DNA of 35,472 nucleotides. It comes from Bacteroidaceae bacterium. GTDB taxonomy: Bacteria; Bacteroidota; Bacteroidia; Bacteroidales; Bacteroidaceae. Positions 17,654-25,752 of this stretch are shown here, piece after piece. Made by a program: the position numbers and the translations under genes. Positions within the stretch are counted from its first letter, which is position 1; the number at the start of each line of letters is the position of its first letter. The stretch is taken from positions 1 to 35,472 of the forward strand of contig JAFVTL010000108.1 of NCBI GenBank assembly GCA_017503235.1. Reading direction: 5' to 3'. The notes beneath the pieces are model-generated. The model was not told the DNA's origin, did not search any database, and saw only the letters and a list, made by a program, of their open reading frames with translations.

Positions 17654-17661
17654 CAAATGTA
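17654..17661 (-). promoter_or_regulatory. -7 box of the coiled-coil protein gene
   Basis: TACATTTG on the minus strand matches TAnnTTTG, 20 bp upstream of the ATG at 17633. It is one half of a divergent promoter pair with mdh. Confidence 0.6.
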
Positions 17662-17726
17662 CAATAAATAATGTATATGGGTATAAATTTAATATGGAAA
17701 TTTTTCTTCAATTCGAAAGAACGTTG

Positions 17727-17734
17727 TAACTTTG
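17727..17734 (+). promoter_or_regulatory. -7 box of mdh
   Basis: TAACTTTG matches TAnnTTTG, 47 bp upstream of the mdh ATG, giving a short leader. No strong -33 TTTG is visible. Confidence 0.65.
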
Positions 17735-17781
17735 CATTGTTTGTAGGAAATTATTCATCAACTTAAATAAATATTGAGATT

Positions 17782-18723
17782 ATGTCAAAAGTAACCGTAG
17801 TTGGCGCAGGTAATGTAGGCGCTACATGTGCAAATGTTCTTGCCTTCAACGAAGTGGCAGACCAAGTGGTAATGCTCGACGTGAAGGAAGGTGTTTCTGA
17901 AGGTAAAGCAATGGATATGATGCAGACAGCTCAGTTGTTGGGCTTCGACACTACCATTGTAGGTTGCACCAATGATTATGAAAAGACAGCTGATTCTGAT
18001 GTAGTGGTTATCACTTCTGGTATTCCTCGTAAGCCGGGTATGACACGCGAAGAATTGATCGGTGTCAATGCTGGTATCGTGAAGTCTGTAGCACAGAACA
18101 TCTTGAAGTATTCTCCGAATGCTATTTTGGTGGTTATCTCTAACCCGATGGATACCATGACTTACTTGGCATTGAAGTCTTTGGGCTTGCCTAAGAACAG
18201 AATCATCGGTATGGGTGGTGCTTTGGACAGCTCTCGTTTCAAATACTACTTGTCACAAGCATTGGGCTGCAATGCCAACGAAGTGGAAGGTATGGTTATC
18301 GGTGGTCATGGTGACACTACTATGATTCCTTTGACTCGCTTCGCTACTTATAAGGGCTTGCCGGTATCTAACTTCTTGTCAGCTGAAAAGTTGGAAGAAA
18401 TTGCTGCTGCTACCATGGTAGGTGGTGCTACATTGACTAAGTTGCTCGGTACTTCTGCTTGGTATGCTCCGGGTGCAGCTGGTGCTTTTGTGGTTGAATC
18501 TATCCTTCACGACCAGAAGAAGATGATTCCTTGCTCTGTAGCTTTGGAAGGCGAATACGGCGAATCAGACATCTGCTGCGGTGTTCCTGTTATCTTGGGT
18601 AAGAACGGCGTAGAAAAGATCGTTGAACTTCCGTTGAATGCAGAAGAAAAGGCTAAGTTTGCTGCCAGCGCTGAAGCTGTACGCAAGACCAACGCTGCTT
18701 TGAAAGAAGTAGGTGCTCTCTAA
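17782..18723 (+). CDS. mdh: malate dehydrogenase
   Basis: This 313-residue cytoplasmic enzyme interconverts malate and oxaloacetate with NAD(H). It belongs to the LDH-like (type 3) MDH group. The Rossmann motif VVGAGNVGA is at 6-14, with D33 for NAD binding. Substrate arginines are R83 and R89 (GIPRKPGMTRE) and R152 (GGALDSSRF), and the catalytic pair is D149 and H176 (GGHGDTT). R83 in place of Gln supports malate over lactate. The gene is monocistronic with a short leader and a strong terminator. In Bacteroides fermentation this enzyme serves the reductive branch to fumarate and succinate, and pairs logically with the malic enzyme at 27506-29803. Confidence 0.97.
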   Translation: MSKVTVVGAGNVGATCANVLAFNEVADQVVMLDVKEGVSEGKAMDMMQTAQLLGFDTTIVGCTNDYEKTADSDVVVITSGIPRKPGMTREELIGVNAGIVKSVAQNILKYSPNAILVVISNPMDTMTYLALKSLGLPKNRIIGMGGALDSSRFKYYLSQALGCNANEVEGMVIGGHGDTTMIPLTRFATYKGLPVSNFLSAEKLEEIAAATMVGGATLTKLLGTSAWYAPGAAGAFVVESILHDQKKMIPCSVALEGEYGESDICCGVPVILGKNGVEKIVELPLNAEEKAKFAASAEAVRKTNAALKEVGAL

Positions 18724-18750
18724 TCGATATTAGAAGAACTGACGAATAGG

Positions 18751-18775
18751 AGGGGATGCCCGATTGGCATCCCCT
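18751..18775 (+). terminator. intrinsic terminator of mdh
   Basis: AGGGGATGCC (18751-18760) pairs perfectly with GGCATCCCCT (18766-18775) around a CGATT loop, followed by CTGTTATTATAT. It lies 27 bp after the mdh stop. Confidence 0.88.
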
Positions 18776-18805
18776 CTGTTATTATATAGAAACATAAAGT
18801 GGGTG

Positions 18806-18839
18806 TTGTCGAGACTCTTCGCTACGCTCTGAGTGACAA
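18806..18839. repeat. imperfect hairpin, candidate dispersed repeat
   Basis: TTGTC and ACTC (18806-18817, with a GAG bulge) pair with GAGT and GACAA (18831-18839) around a loop containing TTCGCTACGCTCT. The sequence lies at the start of the repeat-rich spacer and does not belong to the mdh terminator. Dispersal elsewhere in the genome is a suspicion only. Confidence 0.35.
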
Positions 18840-18925
18840 TATGTATCACCAAACAGAATACTACTTCTCTGCAATATGTACGGAAGGAGTATAACCACAT
18901 CAAGAACATTTAATTGCTAAAATAC

Positions 18926-18991
18926 TAACTCAACACTTTGCGGGTCGTAACTCAACGCTTTACAACTCGTAACTCGTTACTTTACGAAAAG
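18926..18991 (-). repeat. tandem array of degenerate 22-bp units (array A1)
   Basis: Three adjacent 22-bp units start at 18926, 18948 and 18970, each beginning TAACTC on the plus strand; a weaker fourth (TAAAG start) follows at 18992. Read on the minus strand the units begin GTAAAG or GCAAAG and follow GTAAAGYGTTGAGTTACGA. That pattern aligns with the plus-strand units of the array at 30046-30155, so both arrays appear to be one family in opposite orientation. There are no unique spacers between units, so this is not a CRISPR. Confidence 0.65.
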
Positions 18992-19095
18992 TAAAGAATG
19001 TTGTGGAATATGTAAAATATTGAGCGATTTTGGGTGACGGGTTGATACTCTTTTTTCAAGGTATTTTTTTGATTCGACCAGGAACGGCTTTTGCT

Positions 19096-19208
19096 GGTGA
19101 CCAAGAGCGTATTCTCTTGGTGACCAGGAGCGTACTTTCCTGCTCGGAGGAAAGTACGCTCCTCCGAGCAGCATCTTATTCTCCTCCAAGCAGGAAAGTA
19201 CTATGCTG
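19096..19208. repeat. 22/23-bp-period array of near-palindromic units forming alternative hairpins (array A2)
   Basis: Five units have centres at GTAT 19110, GTAC 19133, GTAC 19155, TTAT 19177 and GTAC 19199, spaced 23, 22, 22 and 22 bp. GGAGCGTACTTTCC (19128-19141) and GGAAAGTACGCTCC (19150-19163) make a perfect 14-bp stem. CTGCTCGGAGGA (19141-19152) and TCCTCCGAGCAG (19161-19172) make a perfect 12-bp stem from overlapping bases, so only one can form. A third stem, 13 bp with one mismatch, joins 19096-19108 to 19115-19127. TGGTGACCA is directly repeated at 19096 and 19119. Confidence 0.7.
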
Positions 19209-19265
19209 GTTGGTAGTGTTTTGTGTTTTATAAACGATTGATAATCAATTGTTTTTAGATAAGGC

Positions 19266-21014
19266 TTATTCGTCGAATTTGGGGTATCCTCCTTCTGGTA
19301 TAGTCCATCGTTTGAATACAATATCAGGGTAGTTGGCTTTGCCCTTTGTGTCTATCCAGTTGTGGAAATGGTCGGTAATCAGCGTGTCGTTGTAGATGAA
19401 ACCTCCGCTTTTAGTCACTTTGTCAGTGTTAATGAATTCGGTGTTTGTGGTACCTGTATAATAATACGCACTGCCTGTATTGTAGAATGCATTTCTTACC
19501 AGGCCTTTACGAGGCAGTCCGATGACGGAAGCAAAATGAGAAAGGTCTTCAGCTATCGTGTAAATATAACAGTTGACAATAGATAAAGAAGGACTGCTAT
19601 AAGATGCACCGGCGATACCTCCAGTGTATGAGGCTTCTACTCTACTTTTGATATACGTATTGTTGAATGATAGGCAATTCAGAATTTTACCATTGGCATA
19701 TCCGACAATAAATCCTGATTGACAATTTTGTTCGGTAGTCAGATTACAGTCTTGGACATGGCAGTTGATAATTTTCCCAGAGCTTAGTGCACATACAAAA
19801 CCTATTTTTTTGGTATAAACTTCTTTGGAGTCTTTCGGATTTTTTACGGCTTTAAGTGTTGAACTCAGGATTTTGCAGTCAAGGATAAGCCCTTTGTTTT
19901 GTGCAGCTAAAATACCAACAGTGCTGGCCGTAGCATTTGATGTGTTTTCGGCCCCTTCAATCGTCAAATTCCGAACAATCCCATCTTCTGTGATATATCC
20001 GAACAATCCGCTATAAGCATTATCCACACTGCTGTTTGTACTCTTGTCCGGCACTACCAAACCGGAGATGGTATGGCCTTGTCCGTCGAAGGTGTGGCGG
20101 AAACCTTTGGTGTTATTATATCCGATGGGGAGAATCTGTTTGGAACTATCAGCGGTCAAGGTAAGGTCTTCTTCCAGGAAGATGATGGTGTCACCGTCTA
20201 TCACGTTGTAGAAATCCTCCAATGTTCTCCCTGATACGCTCTCGCCATTGATGAGCTTGCTGAAGTCTATCAAGTCCTGTACATTGCAGATACCTCCTTT
20301 CTTGCGTAGTTTGCAAGTATATTCCACACCGCTCTGATAAGTCTTTGCCGGAAGTAGATTGACGTAAGTTTTCCCGTCGGCGATAGTGGTCAGGGTGAGT
20401 GAAGCATCCGTCATGGGCGGAAGGATGAACGAATAGCTGCCCGATTTGTTGGCCGCCAACACATGGGTATAATCTTCCGTTCGGGAGGTGATGGTTCCGT
20501 TTTTCGGGTCTATCTGGTCGATGGTCACCGGTACGGTAAGCTGTAATTCTTCCAAGGTACTCTGAATGGAGTTGCTGGCTTGGATGGTGAACTTGGAAAA
20601 CAGATGGTTGAACCGAAGCTGGATGTCTTTGTTTTCGGTCAGCGTGTCCTTGGCTATCAGTACATCGGTCAGCAGGGTATTTTCATATAGGTTGGCCGTG
20701 GTATAGGTAGCGTCTTCGTAAGTGGGATGGATGACTGTGAGGGTAGCGCTGGTTTCATCGTCGTTCCACCTTGGGAGGTTGTCGCCTTCCCACTTCCCGT
20801 CTTGATAGGTCAGCACCAGATTGTCCATCTGTATGGCTCCGGTGGCATTGAACAGCGCTTTCGCCCCTTCGGGCAGCGACTCTTCATTCAGCGTTGTACG
20901 GCTGAAAGTGATTTCTGTAGGAAGGGAAGGGGTGGGCACGGCATCTTCCATGGGTGCATTGCAAGAGCAGATGCAGCCAATCAGCAGGATTAGTACTATG
21001 AACGTGCGTTTCAT
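19266..21014 (-). CDS. fimbrillin-like surface lipoprotein with C-terminal GLUG-type beta-helix
   Basis: This 582-residue protein has a lipoprotein signal (GCICSC, probable lipidated C18). Residues about 35-240 follow the Mfa-like/FimB-type fimbrillin pattern: a Thr/Ser-rich beta-sandwich with FNHLFSKFTIQ near 140 and PLPAKTYQSGVEYTCKL-like closing strands. From about 290 it becomes a repetitive parallel beta-helix with GLUG-like motifs (YSGLFGYITEDGIVRNLTIEG, KIINCHVQDC, ILNCLSFNN, YTGGIAG). Such proteins are displayed on the outer surface as adhesins or pilus-associated components. It is a single gene with its own promoter. The ligand and any pilus partner are not visible in the window. Confidence 0.8.
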   Translation of the reverse strand: MKRTFIVLILLIGCICSCNAPMEDAVPTPSLPTEITFSRTTLNEESLPEGAKALFNATGAIQMDNLVLTYQDGKWEGDNLPRWNDDETSATLTVIHPTYEDATYTTANLYENTLLTDVLIAKDTLTENKDIQLRFNHLFSKFTIQASNSIQSTLEELQLTVPVTIDQIDPKNGTITSRTEDYTHVLAANKSGSYSFILPPMTDASLTLTTIADGKTYVNLLPAKTYQSGVEYTCKLRKKGGICNVQDLIDFSKLINGESVSGRTLEDFYNVIDGDTIIFLEEDLTLTADSSKQILPIGYNNTKGFRHTFDGQGHTISGLVVPDKSTNSSVDNAYSGLFGYITEDGIVRNLTIEGAENTSNATASTVGILAAQNKGLILDCKILSSTLKAVKNPKDSKEVYTKKIGFVCALSSGKIINCHVQDCNLTTEQNCQSGFIVGYANGKILNCLSFNNTYIKSRVEASYTGGIAGASYSSPSLSIVNCYIYTIAEDLSHFASVIGLPRKGLVRNAFYNTGSAYYYTGTTNTEFINTDKVTKSGGFIYNDTLITDHFHNWIDTKGKANYPDIVFKRWTIPEGGYPKFDE

Positions 21015-21040
21015 GGAGATGTCTTTCGGGATGTTGTGAG

Positions 21041-21048
21041 CAAATGTA
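21041..21048 (-). promoter_or_regulatory. -7 box of the surface lipoprotein gene
   Basis: TACATTTG on the minus strand matches TAnnTTTG, 26 bp upstream of the ATG at 21014. It lies directly after the terminator of the upstream glutamate dehydrogenase, so the lipoprotein is an independent unit. Confidence 0.55.
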
Positions 21049-21087
21049 ATTAAAAGAAACTACATTCGGTAAATAATAACAAAAAAA

Positions 21088-21117
21088 GTGCTGCCGGCCT
21101 TCACAGGCAAGCAGCAC
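21088..21117 (-). terminator. intrinsic terminator of the NAD-type glutamate dehydrogenase
   Basis: GTGCTGC (21088-21094) pairs with GCAGCAC (21111-21117), with an inner GCCT/AGGC stem. On the minus strand seven T residues follow directly. It is about 55 bp beyond the stop codon. Confidence 0.88.
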
Positions 21118-21172
21118 CATACAATACAAAATACAAATACAACTAAACGAGATATTATTGTTCTTTTTTTCT

Positions 21173-22510
21173 TTATACAATTCCTTGTGCCATCATGGCG
21201 TGAGCCACCTTCATGAATCCGGCGATGTTGGCTCCCTTGACGTAGTTGATGTAACCGTCGTCTTCTGTGCCATACTTCACACATTGTTCGTGGATGCCCA
21301 ACATGATGTTGTGTAACTTTTCGTCCACTTCGGCTGCACTCCAACTGAGGTGCATAGCGTTCTGGCTCATTTCGAGACCGGATGTAGCTACACCACCGGC
21401 GTTTACAGCCTTGCCCGGTGCATAGAGCATCTTGTGTTCGATGAATGCATCGATGGCTTCTGGGGTGCAACCCATGTTGGAGATTTCACCGACGCACAAA
21501 GTGCCGTTGTTAATCAAGTTCTGAGCATCTTCGCCATTCAACTCGTTTTGAGTGGCGCAAGGCAATGCAATGTCTACCTTCACTTCCCAAGGACGGCGTC
21601 CGGCTACGAAAGTAGCGTTCGGATACTTTTCTGCATAAGGAGCTACGATGTCATTGCCCGAAGCACGGAGTTCCAACATATAGTCTATCTTGTCGCCACT
21701 GATACCGTCGGGGTCGTATACATAACCGTCGGGACCGGAAATGGTCACCACCTTGGCGCCCAATTGAGTGGCTTTTGTCACGGCTCCCCAAGCTACGTTA
21801 CCAAAACCGGAAACTGCTACGGTCTTGCCCTTGATGTCGTGACCGGCATTCTTCAGCATTTGATTCACGAAATAGAGACCTCCGAATCCGGTAGCTTCCG
21901 GACGGATGAGTGAACCGCCGAATTCCAATCCCTTGCCAGTGAAGGTTCCGGTGAATTCGCGTGTCAGTTTCTTGTACATACCGAACATGTAGCCCACTTC
22001 GCGGCCGCCTACGCCGATGTCGCCTGCAGGTACGTCCATATCAGGACCTACATGACGCCACAACTCCAACATGAAAGCCTGACAGAAACGCATCACTTCA
22101 GCGTTGCTCTTTCCACGTGGTGAAAAGTCGGAACCACCTTTACCGCCACCCATCGGCAACGTGGTAAGGGCGTTCTTGAATGTCTGTTCAAAGCCTAAGA
22201 ACTTCAGGATGGAAAGGTTGACTGACGCATGGAAACGGATACCTCCCTTGTATGGGCCGATAGCGTTGTTGAACTGAACGCGGTAGCCGAGGTTAACCTG
22301 CACCTTGCCTTTATCATCTACCCAGGGCACTTTAAAGGTAAAGATGCGGTCGGGCTCTACCAGTCTTTCGATGAGTGAGGCTTTTTCAAATTCAGGATGT
22401 TGATTGTAGATGTCTTCGATGGAATGTAATACTTCCTTGACTGCTTGCAAATATTCCAATTCACCGGGATGCTTGGCTTCCAGAGAGGCCATGATTTGAT
22501 TGATGTCCAT
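21173..22510 (-). CDS. gdh: glutamate dehydrogenase, hexameric, NAD-type cofactor pocket
   Basis: This 445-residue enzyme catalyses reversible oxidative deamination of glutamate to 2-oxoglutarate and ammonia. Catalytic K124 (PMGGGKGGSDF) and D164 (VPAGDIGVG) are present. The nucleotide pocket reads SGFGNVAWGA (234-243) and ISGPDGYVYD (257-266). F236, P260 and D261 match the residues (F238, P262, D263) that make Clostridium symbiosum GDH NAD-specific, so NAD use and a catabolic role are inferred. One oddity is residues 341-350, GEISNMGCTP, where relatives usually have an EGANMPxTP or EVANMPTT segment. It has its own strong promoter and terminator and diverges from the PEP-synthase-like gene. 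Confidence 0.95.
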   Translation of the reverse strand: MDINQIMASLEAKHPGELEYLQAVKEVLHSIEDIYNQHPEFEKASLIERLVEPDRIFTFKVPWVDDKGKVQVNLGYRVQFNNAIGPYKGGIRFHASVNLSILKFLGFEQTFKNALTTLPMGGGKGGSDFSPRGKSNAEVMRFCQAFMLELWRHVGPDMDVPAGDIGVGGREVGYMFGMYKKLTREFTGTFTGKGLEFGGSLIRPEATGFGGLYFVNQMLKNAGHDIKGKTVAVSGFGNVAWGAVTKATQLGAKVVTISGPDGYVYDPDGISGDKIDYMLELRASGNDIVAPYAEKYPNATFVAGRRPWEVKVDIALPCATQNELNGEDAQNLINNGTLCVGEISNMGCTPEAIDAFIEHKMLYAPGKAVNAGGVATSGLEMSQNAMHLSWSAAEVDEKLHNIMLGIHEQCVKYGTEDDGYINYVKGANIAGFMKVAHAMMAQGIV

Positions 22511-22556
22511 AGTATTTTTCTTTAAGGTTCTGACAAAATGAAATTCAATCTCGATG

Positions 22557-22587
22557 CAAAGTTAGTTTTTAAAGATTAACTTCCAAA
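22557..22587 (-). promoter_or_regulatory. consensus Bacteroidetes promoter of the NAD-type gdh
   Basis: On the minus strand TTTG (22587-22584) is followed by exactly 19 bp and TAACTTTG (22564-22557), a full match to the TTTG-N19-TAnnTTTG consensus. The leader to the ATG at 22510 is about 40 nt. This is the clearest promoter in the window and predicts strong vegetative expression. Confidence 0.85.
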
Positions 22588-22737
22588 TGTTTTTCAAAGA
22601 AAATGATGTTTTGAATGATAAATAGATAAAATTGGGCTGTCTATATCCGATAGAAATGGATTTTGCAATTGATTTAGTTGCAAACTTCGATAATTATGCC
22701 GAATTTTGTATTCTTCATTTATAAGTCCGGACAAGCC

Positions 22738-25695
22738 ATGCTTAGTAAACTAAAACTGAATCAGTTATATTTCAAAGACACTTCGTTTGTCAACCTGATG
22801 ACGAAGCGCATATTCAACGTGCTTTTGGTCGCCAATCCTTACGATGCCTTTATGTTGGAGGACGACGGGCGCATTGACGAAAAGATTTTCAATGAGTACA
22901 TGAACTTGAGCTTGCGTTATCCGCCCCGATTTACGCAGGTGTCTACGGAGACTGAAGCATGGAAGCAGTTGGACAATACCATGTTTGACTTAGTCATTGT
23001 CATGCCGGGTTCGGACAACAGCGATACATTTGATATCGCCAGAAGCATCAAACAGAAGTATTCGCATATCCCATTGGTGGTGCTGACTCCTTTCTCGCAT
23101 GGTATCACTGCCCGTATGGAGCACGAAGATTTGAGTATATTTGAATATGTGTTCTGTTGGTTAGGAAATACGGACTTGTTGCTTTCCATCATCAAACTGA
23201 TAGAGGACAAGATGAATCTGGAGCACGACATTAAGGAAGTCGGCGTACAGATGATTCTGTTGGTCGAAGACTCTATCCGATTCTATTCATCCGTTCTTCC
23301 GAACCTGTACAAGTTCGTGCTGAAGCAGAGTCAGGAGTTTGCGACGGAAGCCTTGAATGCCCACCAGCGTACCTTGCGCATGCGCGGTCGTCCTAAGATT
23401 GTGTTGGCCCGAAGCTATGAGGAAGCCATGGAGTTGTATGAAAAGTATGCAAACAATGTGTTGGGAGTCATTACCGATGCACGCTATCCTCGTAATGGGT
23501 TGGTGGACCCGATGGCGGGCATCAAACTGCTTGGCGAAATCAGAAAGCGCGACCCGTTTGTTCCTCTCATCTTGGAATCGTCGGAGGTGAACAACAAGGA
23601 GTATGCCCGATTGTACGAGGCAAGTTTTGTAGATAAGAACTCGAAGAAGATGAACATCGACTTGCGGGAAATCGTGTCGGAGAATTTTGGTTTCGGCGAT
23701 TTTGTGTTCCGCAATCCGAATACGATGGAGGAAGTGGCTCGTGTCCGCAACCTGAAGGAACTTCAAAACATTATCTATTCCATTCCGAAAGAATCATTGT
23801 TGTATCATGTGCAGCGTAACCACGTGTCCCGTTGGTTGTATTCGCGTGCCATGTTCCCGGCGGCTGAATTCCTGAAGCAGATTACCTGGGATTCGTTGCA
23901 GGATGTGGATGCCCATCGTAAGGTAATCTTTGAAGCGATTGTGAAGTATCGTAAGATGAAGAACCAAGGGGTAGTTGCCATCTTCCAGCGTGACCGTTTC
24001 GACCGCTATTCCAATTTCGCCCGAATCGGCGAAGGTTCCTTGGGTGGAAAAGGGCGTGGTCTTGCGTTTATAGATAACATGGTAAAGCGTCATCCGGAGT
24101 TTGAAGAGTTTGATAATGCGACGGTTTCCATTCCCAAGACGCTGGTGCTTTGTACGGATATCTTTGACGAGTTCATGGATTCCAACAGTCTGTATCAGTT
24201 GGCGTTGAGCGATGCCGAGGATGATACCATCTTGAAAGCGTTCCTTCGGGCCAAACTGCCCGACCGGTTGGTGGAGGACTTCTTTGCTTTCTTTGAAGTG
24301 GTCAAGTCGCCTATCGCCATCCGTTCGTCCAGTTTGTTGGAAGACTCCCATTATCAACCGTTTGCCGGTATCTATTCTACATATATGATTCCTTATATGG
24401 AGGATAAGTATGAAATGCTGCGTATGTTGAGTGATGCCATCAAGGGTGTCTATGCGTCGGTTTTCTATCGGGACAGCAAGGCGTATATGCAGGCAACCAG
24501 CAATGTGATTGACCAGGAGAAGATGGCAGTCATCATTCAGGAAGTGGTGGGTACTCAATATGGTGACCGCTTTTATCCTTCCATTTCAGGGGTAGCCCGT
24601 TCGTTGAATTATTATCCGATAGGGGATGAGAAGGCGGAGGAAGGAACGGTCAGTCTGGCGCTCGGATTGGGAAAATACATTGTAGACGGTGGACTGACTT
24701 TGCGTGTTTGTCCTTATCATCCCGACCAGGTGCTTCAAACCAGTGAAATGGAAATAGCCCTGAGGGAGACTCAGACTCAATTTTATGCACTCGACCTTAA
24801 AAATACAGGTAGTGACTTTTCGATAGATGACGGCTTCAACCTGCTGAAAATTCCGGTGAGGGAGGCTGAAAAAGATGGTTCGCTTCAGTATATCGCTTCG
24901 ACATACGATCCGTATGATATGATTATCCGGGATGGTATCTATCCGGGAGGAAGAAAGCTCATTACATTTGCGAATGTGCTTCAGCACGGTGTATTCCCAT
25001 TGCCTAGGATATTGCAGATGGTGCAGGAATACGGACAGGGTGAGATGCGTCGTCCGGTAGAAATTGAATTTGCAGTGACCTTGAATCCGCAACAGAAGAC
25101 AGGAACGTTCTATTTGTTGCAGATTCGTCCGATGGTTGATGTTAAGGCGGACTTGTCGGAAGACTTGAATCTAATACCTGAAAACCAGTTGCTGCTGAAG
25201 AGCAATAACTCGTTGGGACATGGCATAGTGAACGATATTTATGATGTGGTGTATGTGAAGACGGAGGGCTATACAGCTTCCAACAACCAGCTCATCGCTT
25301 ATGAAATAGAAAAGTTGAACCGTAAATTCCTCGATGAAGGCAAACATTATGTATTGGTAGGTCCGGGTCGATGGGGTAGTAGTGATACTTGGTTAGGTGT
25401 TCCGGTAAAGTGGCCTCACATCTCAGCTGCGAGGGTTATTGTTGAAGCGGGATTGACCAACTATCGGGTAGATCCCAGCCAGGGTACGCATTTCTTCCAG
25501 AACTTGACATCGTTTGGAGTGGGCTACTTCACCATCAATGCCTATATGAATGACGGGCTTTATAATCAGGAGTTCCTCAATGCTCAACCGGCCGTTGAAG
25601 AAACTCAATTTGTCCGCCACGTTCGTTTTGAGCAACCGATTGTCATCAAGATGGACGGCCGGAAAAAGATAGGAGTAGTCATGATGCCTGAGTGA
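22738..25695 (+). CDS. receiver-receiver-ATP-grasp protein related to PEP synthase/PPDK N-terminal domain
   Basis: This cytoplasmic protein has 985 residues from ATG 22738. In-frame TTG 22678 and ATG 22696 would only add a tail ahead of the first conserved strand. Residues 25-155 form a degenerate receiver-like fold (FNVLLVANPYDAF, no acceptor Asp at VIVMP). Residues 171-315 form a second one with ILLVEDS, an acceptor-like D247 (VITDARYPRNG) and K300. From about 430 comes the PEP-synthase-type ATP-binding domain: GSLGGKGRGLAF (433-444), AIRSSSLLEDS with FAGIYSTY (527-549), and EIEFAV...LLQIRPM near 790-815. The swivelling phosphohistidine domain and PEP-binding barrel of true PEP synthase are absent. 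A C-terminal part of about 170 residues (VGPGRWGSSDTWLGVPV) is unassigned. It is often labelled PEP synthase, but that activity is unlikely from the domain content. Confidence 0.85.
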   Translation: MLSKLKLNQLYFKDTSFVNLMTKRIFNVLLVANPYDAFMLEDDGRIDEKIFNEYMNLSLRYPPRFTQVSTETEAWKQLDNTMFDLVIVMPGSDNSDTFDIARSIKQKYSHIPLVVLTPFSHGITARMEHEDLSIFEYVFCWLGNTDLLLSIIKLIEDKMNLEHDIKEVGVQMILLVEDSIRFYSSVLPNLYKFVLKQSQEFATEALNAHQRTLRMRGRPKIVLARSYEEAMELYEKYANNVLGVITDARYPRNGLVDPMAGIKLLGEIRKRDPFVPLILESSEVNNKEYARLYEASFVDKNSKKMNIDLREIVSENFGFGDFVFRNPNTMEEVARVRNLKELQNIIYSIPKESLLYHVQRNHVSRWLYSRAMFPAAEFLKQITWDSLQDVDAHRKVIFEAIVKYRKMKNQGVVAIFQRDRFDRYSNFARIGEGSLGGKGRGLAFIDNMVKRHPEFEEFDNATVSIPKTLVLCTDIFDEFMDSNSLYQLALSDAEDDTILKAFLRAKLPDRLVEDFFAFFEVVKSPIAIRSSSLLEDSHYQPFAGIYSTYMIPYMEDKYEMLRMLSDAIKGVYASVFYRDSKAYMQATSNVIDQEKMAVIIQEVVGTQYGDRFYPSISGVARSLNYYPIGDEKAEEGTVSLALGLGKYIVDGGLTLRVCPYHPDQVLQTSEMEIALRETQTQFYALDLKNTGSDFSIDDGFNLLKIPVREAEKDGSLQYIASTYDPYDMIIRDGIYPGGRKLITFANVLQHGVFPLPRILQMVQEYGQGEMRRPVEIEFAVTLNPQQKTGTFYLLQIRPMVDVKADLSEDLNLIPENQLLLKSNNSLGHGIVNDIYDVVYVKTEGYTASNNQLIAYEIEKLNRKFLDEGKHYVLVGPGRWGSSDTWLGVPVKWPHISAARVIVEAGLTNYRVDPSQGTHFFQNLTSFGVGYFTINAYMNDGLYNQEFLNAQPAVEETQFVRHVRFEQPIVIKMDGRKKIGVVMMPE

Positions 25696-25702
25696 TAACA
25701 AT

Positions 25703-25733
25703 AAAAAAAAGGATGCATGCGCATCCTTTTTTT
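25703..25733. terminator. bidirectional intrinsic terminator
   Basis: An A-tract, GGATGC (25711-25716), an ATGC loop, GCATCC (25721-25726) and a T-tract form a symmetric hairpin with U-runs for both strands. It lies between the convergent ends at 25695 and 25753. Confidence 0.9.
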
Positions 25734-25752
25734 ATTATCAGTAGAATATTGA

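Larger units (their letters stand above)
18724..19265. other. 542-bp repeat-rich intergenic region without a credible gene
   Basis: Between mdh and the lipoprotein gene I find only the mdh terminator, an imperfect hairpin at 18806-18839, a 22-bp tandem array at 18926-18991, a second 22-bp-period hairpin array at 19096-19208 and a short ATTGAT-A-ATCAAT palindrome at about 19238-19250 that might help end the lipoprotein gene. Open frames crossing it on both strands are explained by the repeats. Confidence 0.6.

Noticed and set aside
18977-19321. A 114-codon minus-strand open frame across the mdh-lipoprotein spacer
   Set aside because: It runs through arrays A1 and A2, overlaps the lipoprotein 3' end, has no promoter or start context, and its residues are explained by repeat translation.
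22678-22737. TTG 22678 or ATG 22696 as start of the ATP-grasp protein
   Set aside because: They add an unconserved-looking N-terminal tail; ATG 22738 opens directly onto the first plausible domain sequence.
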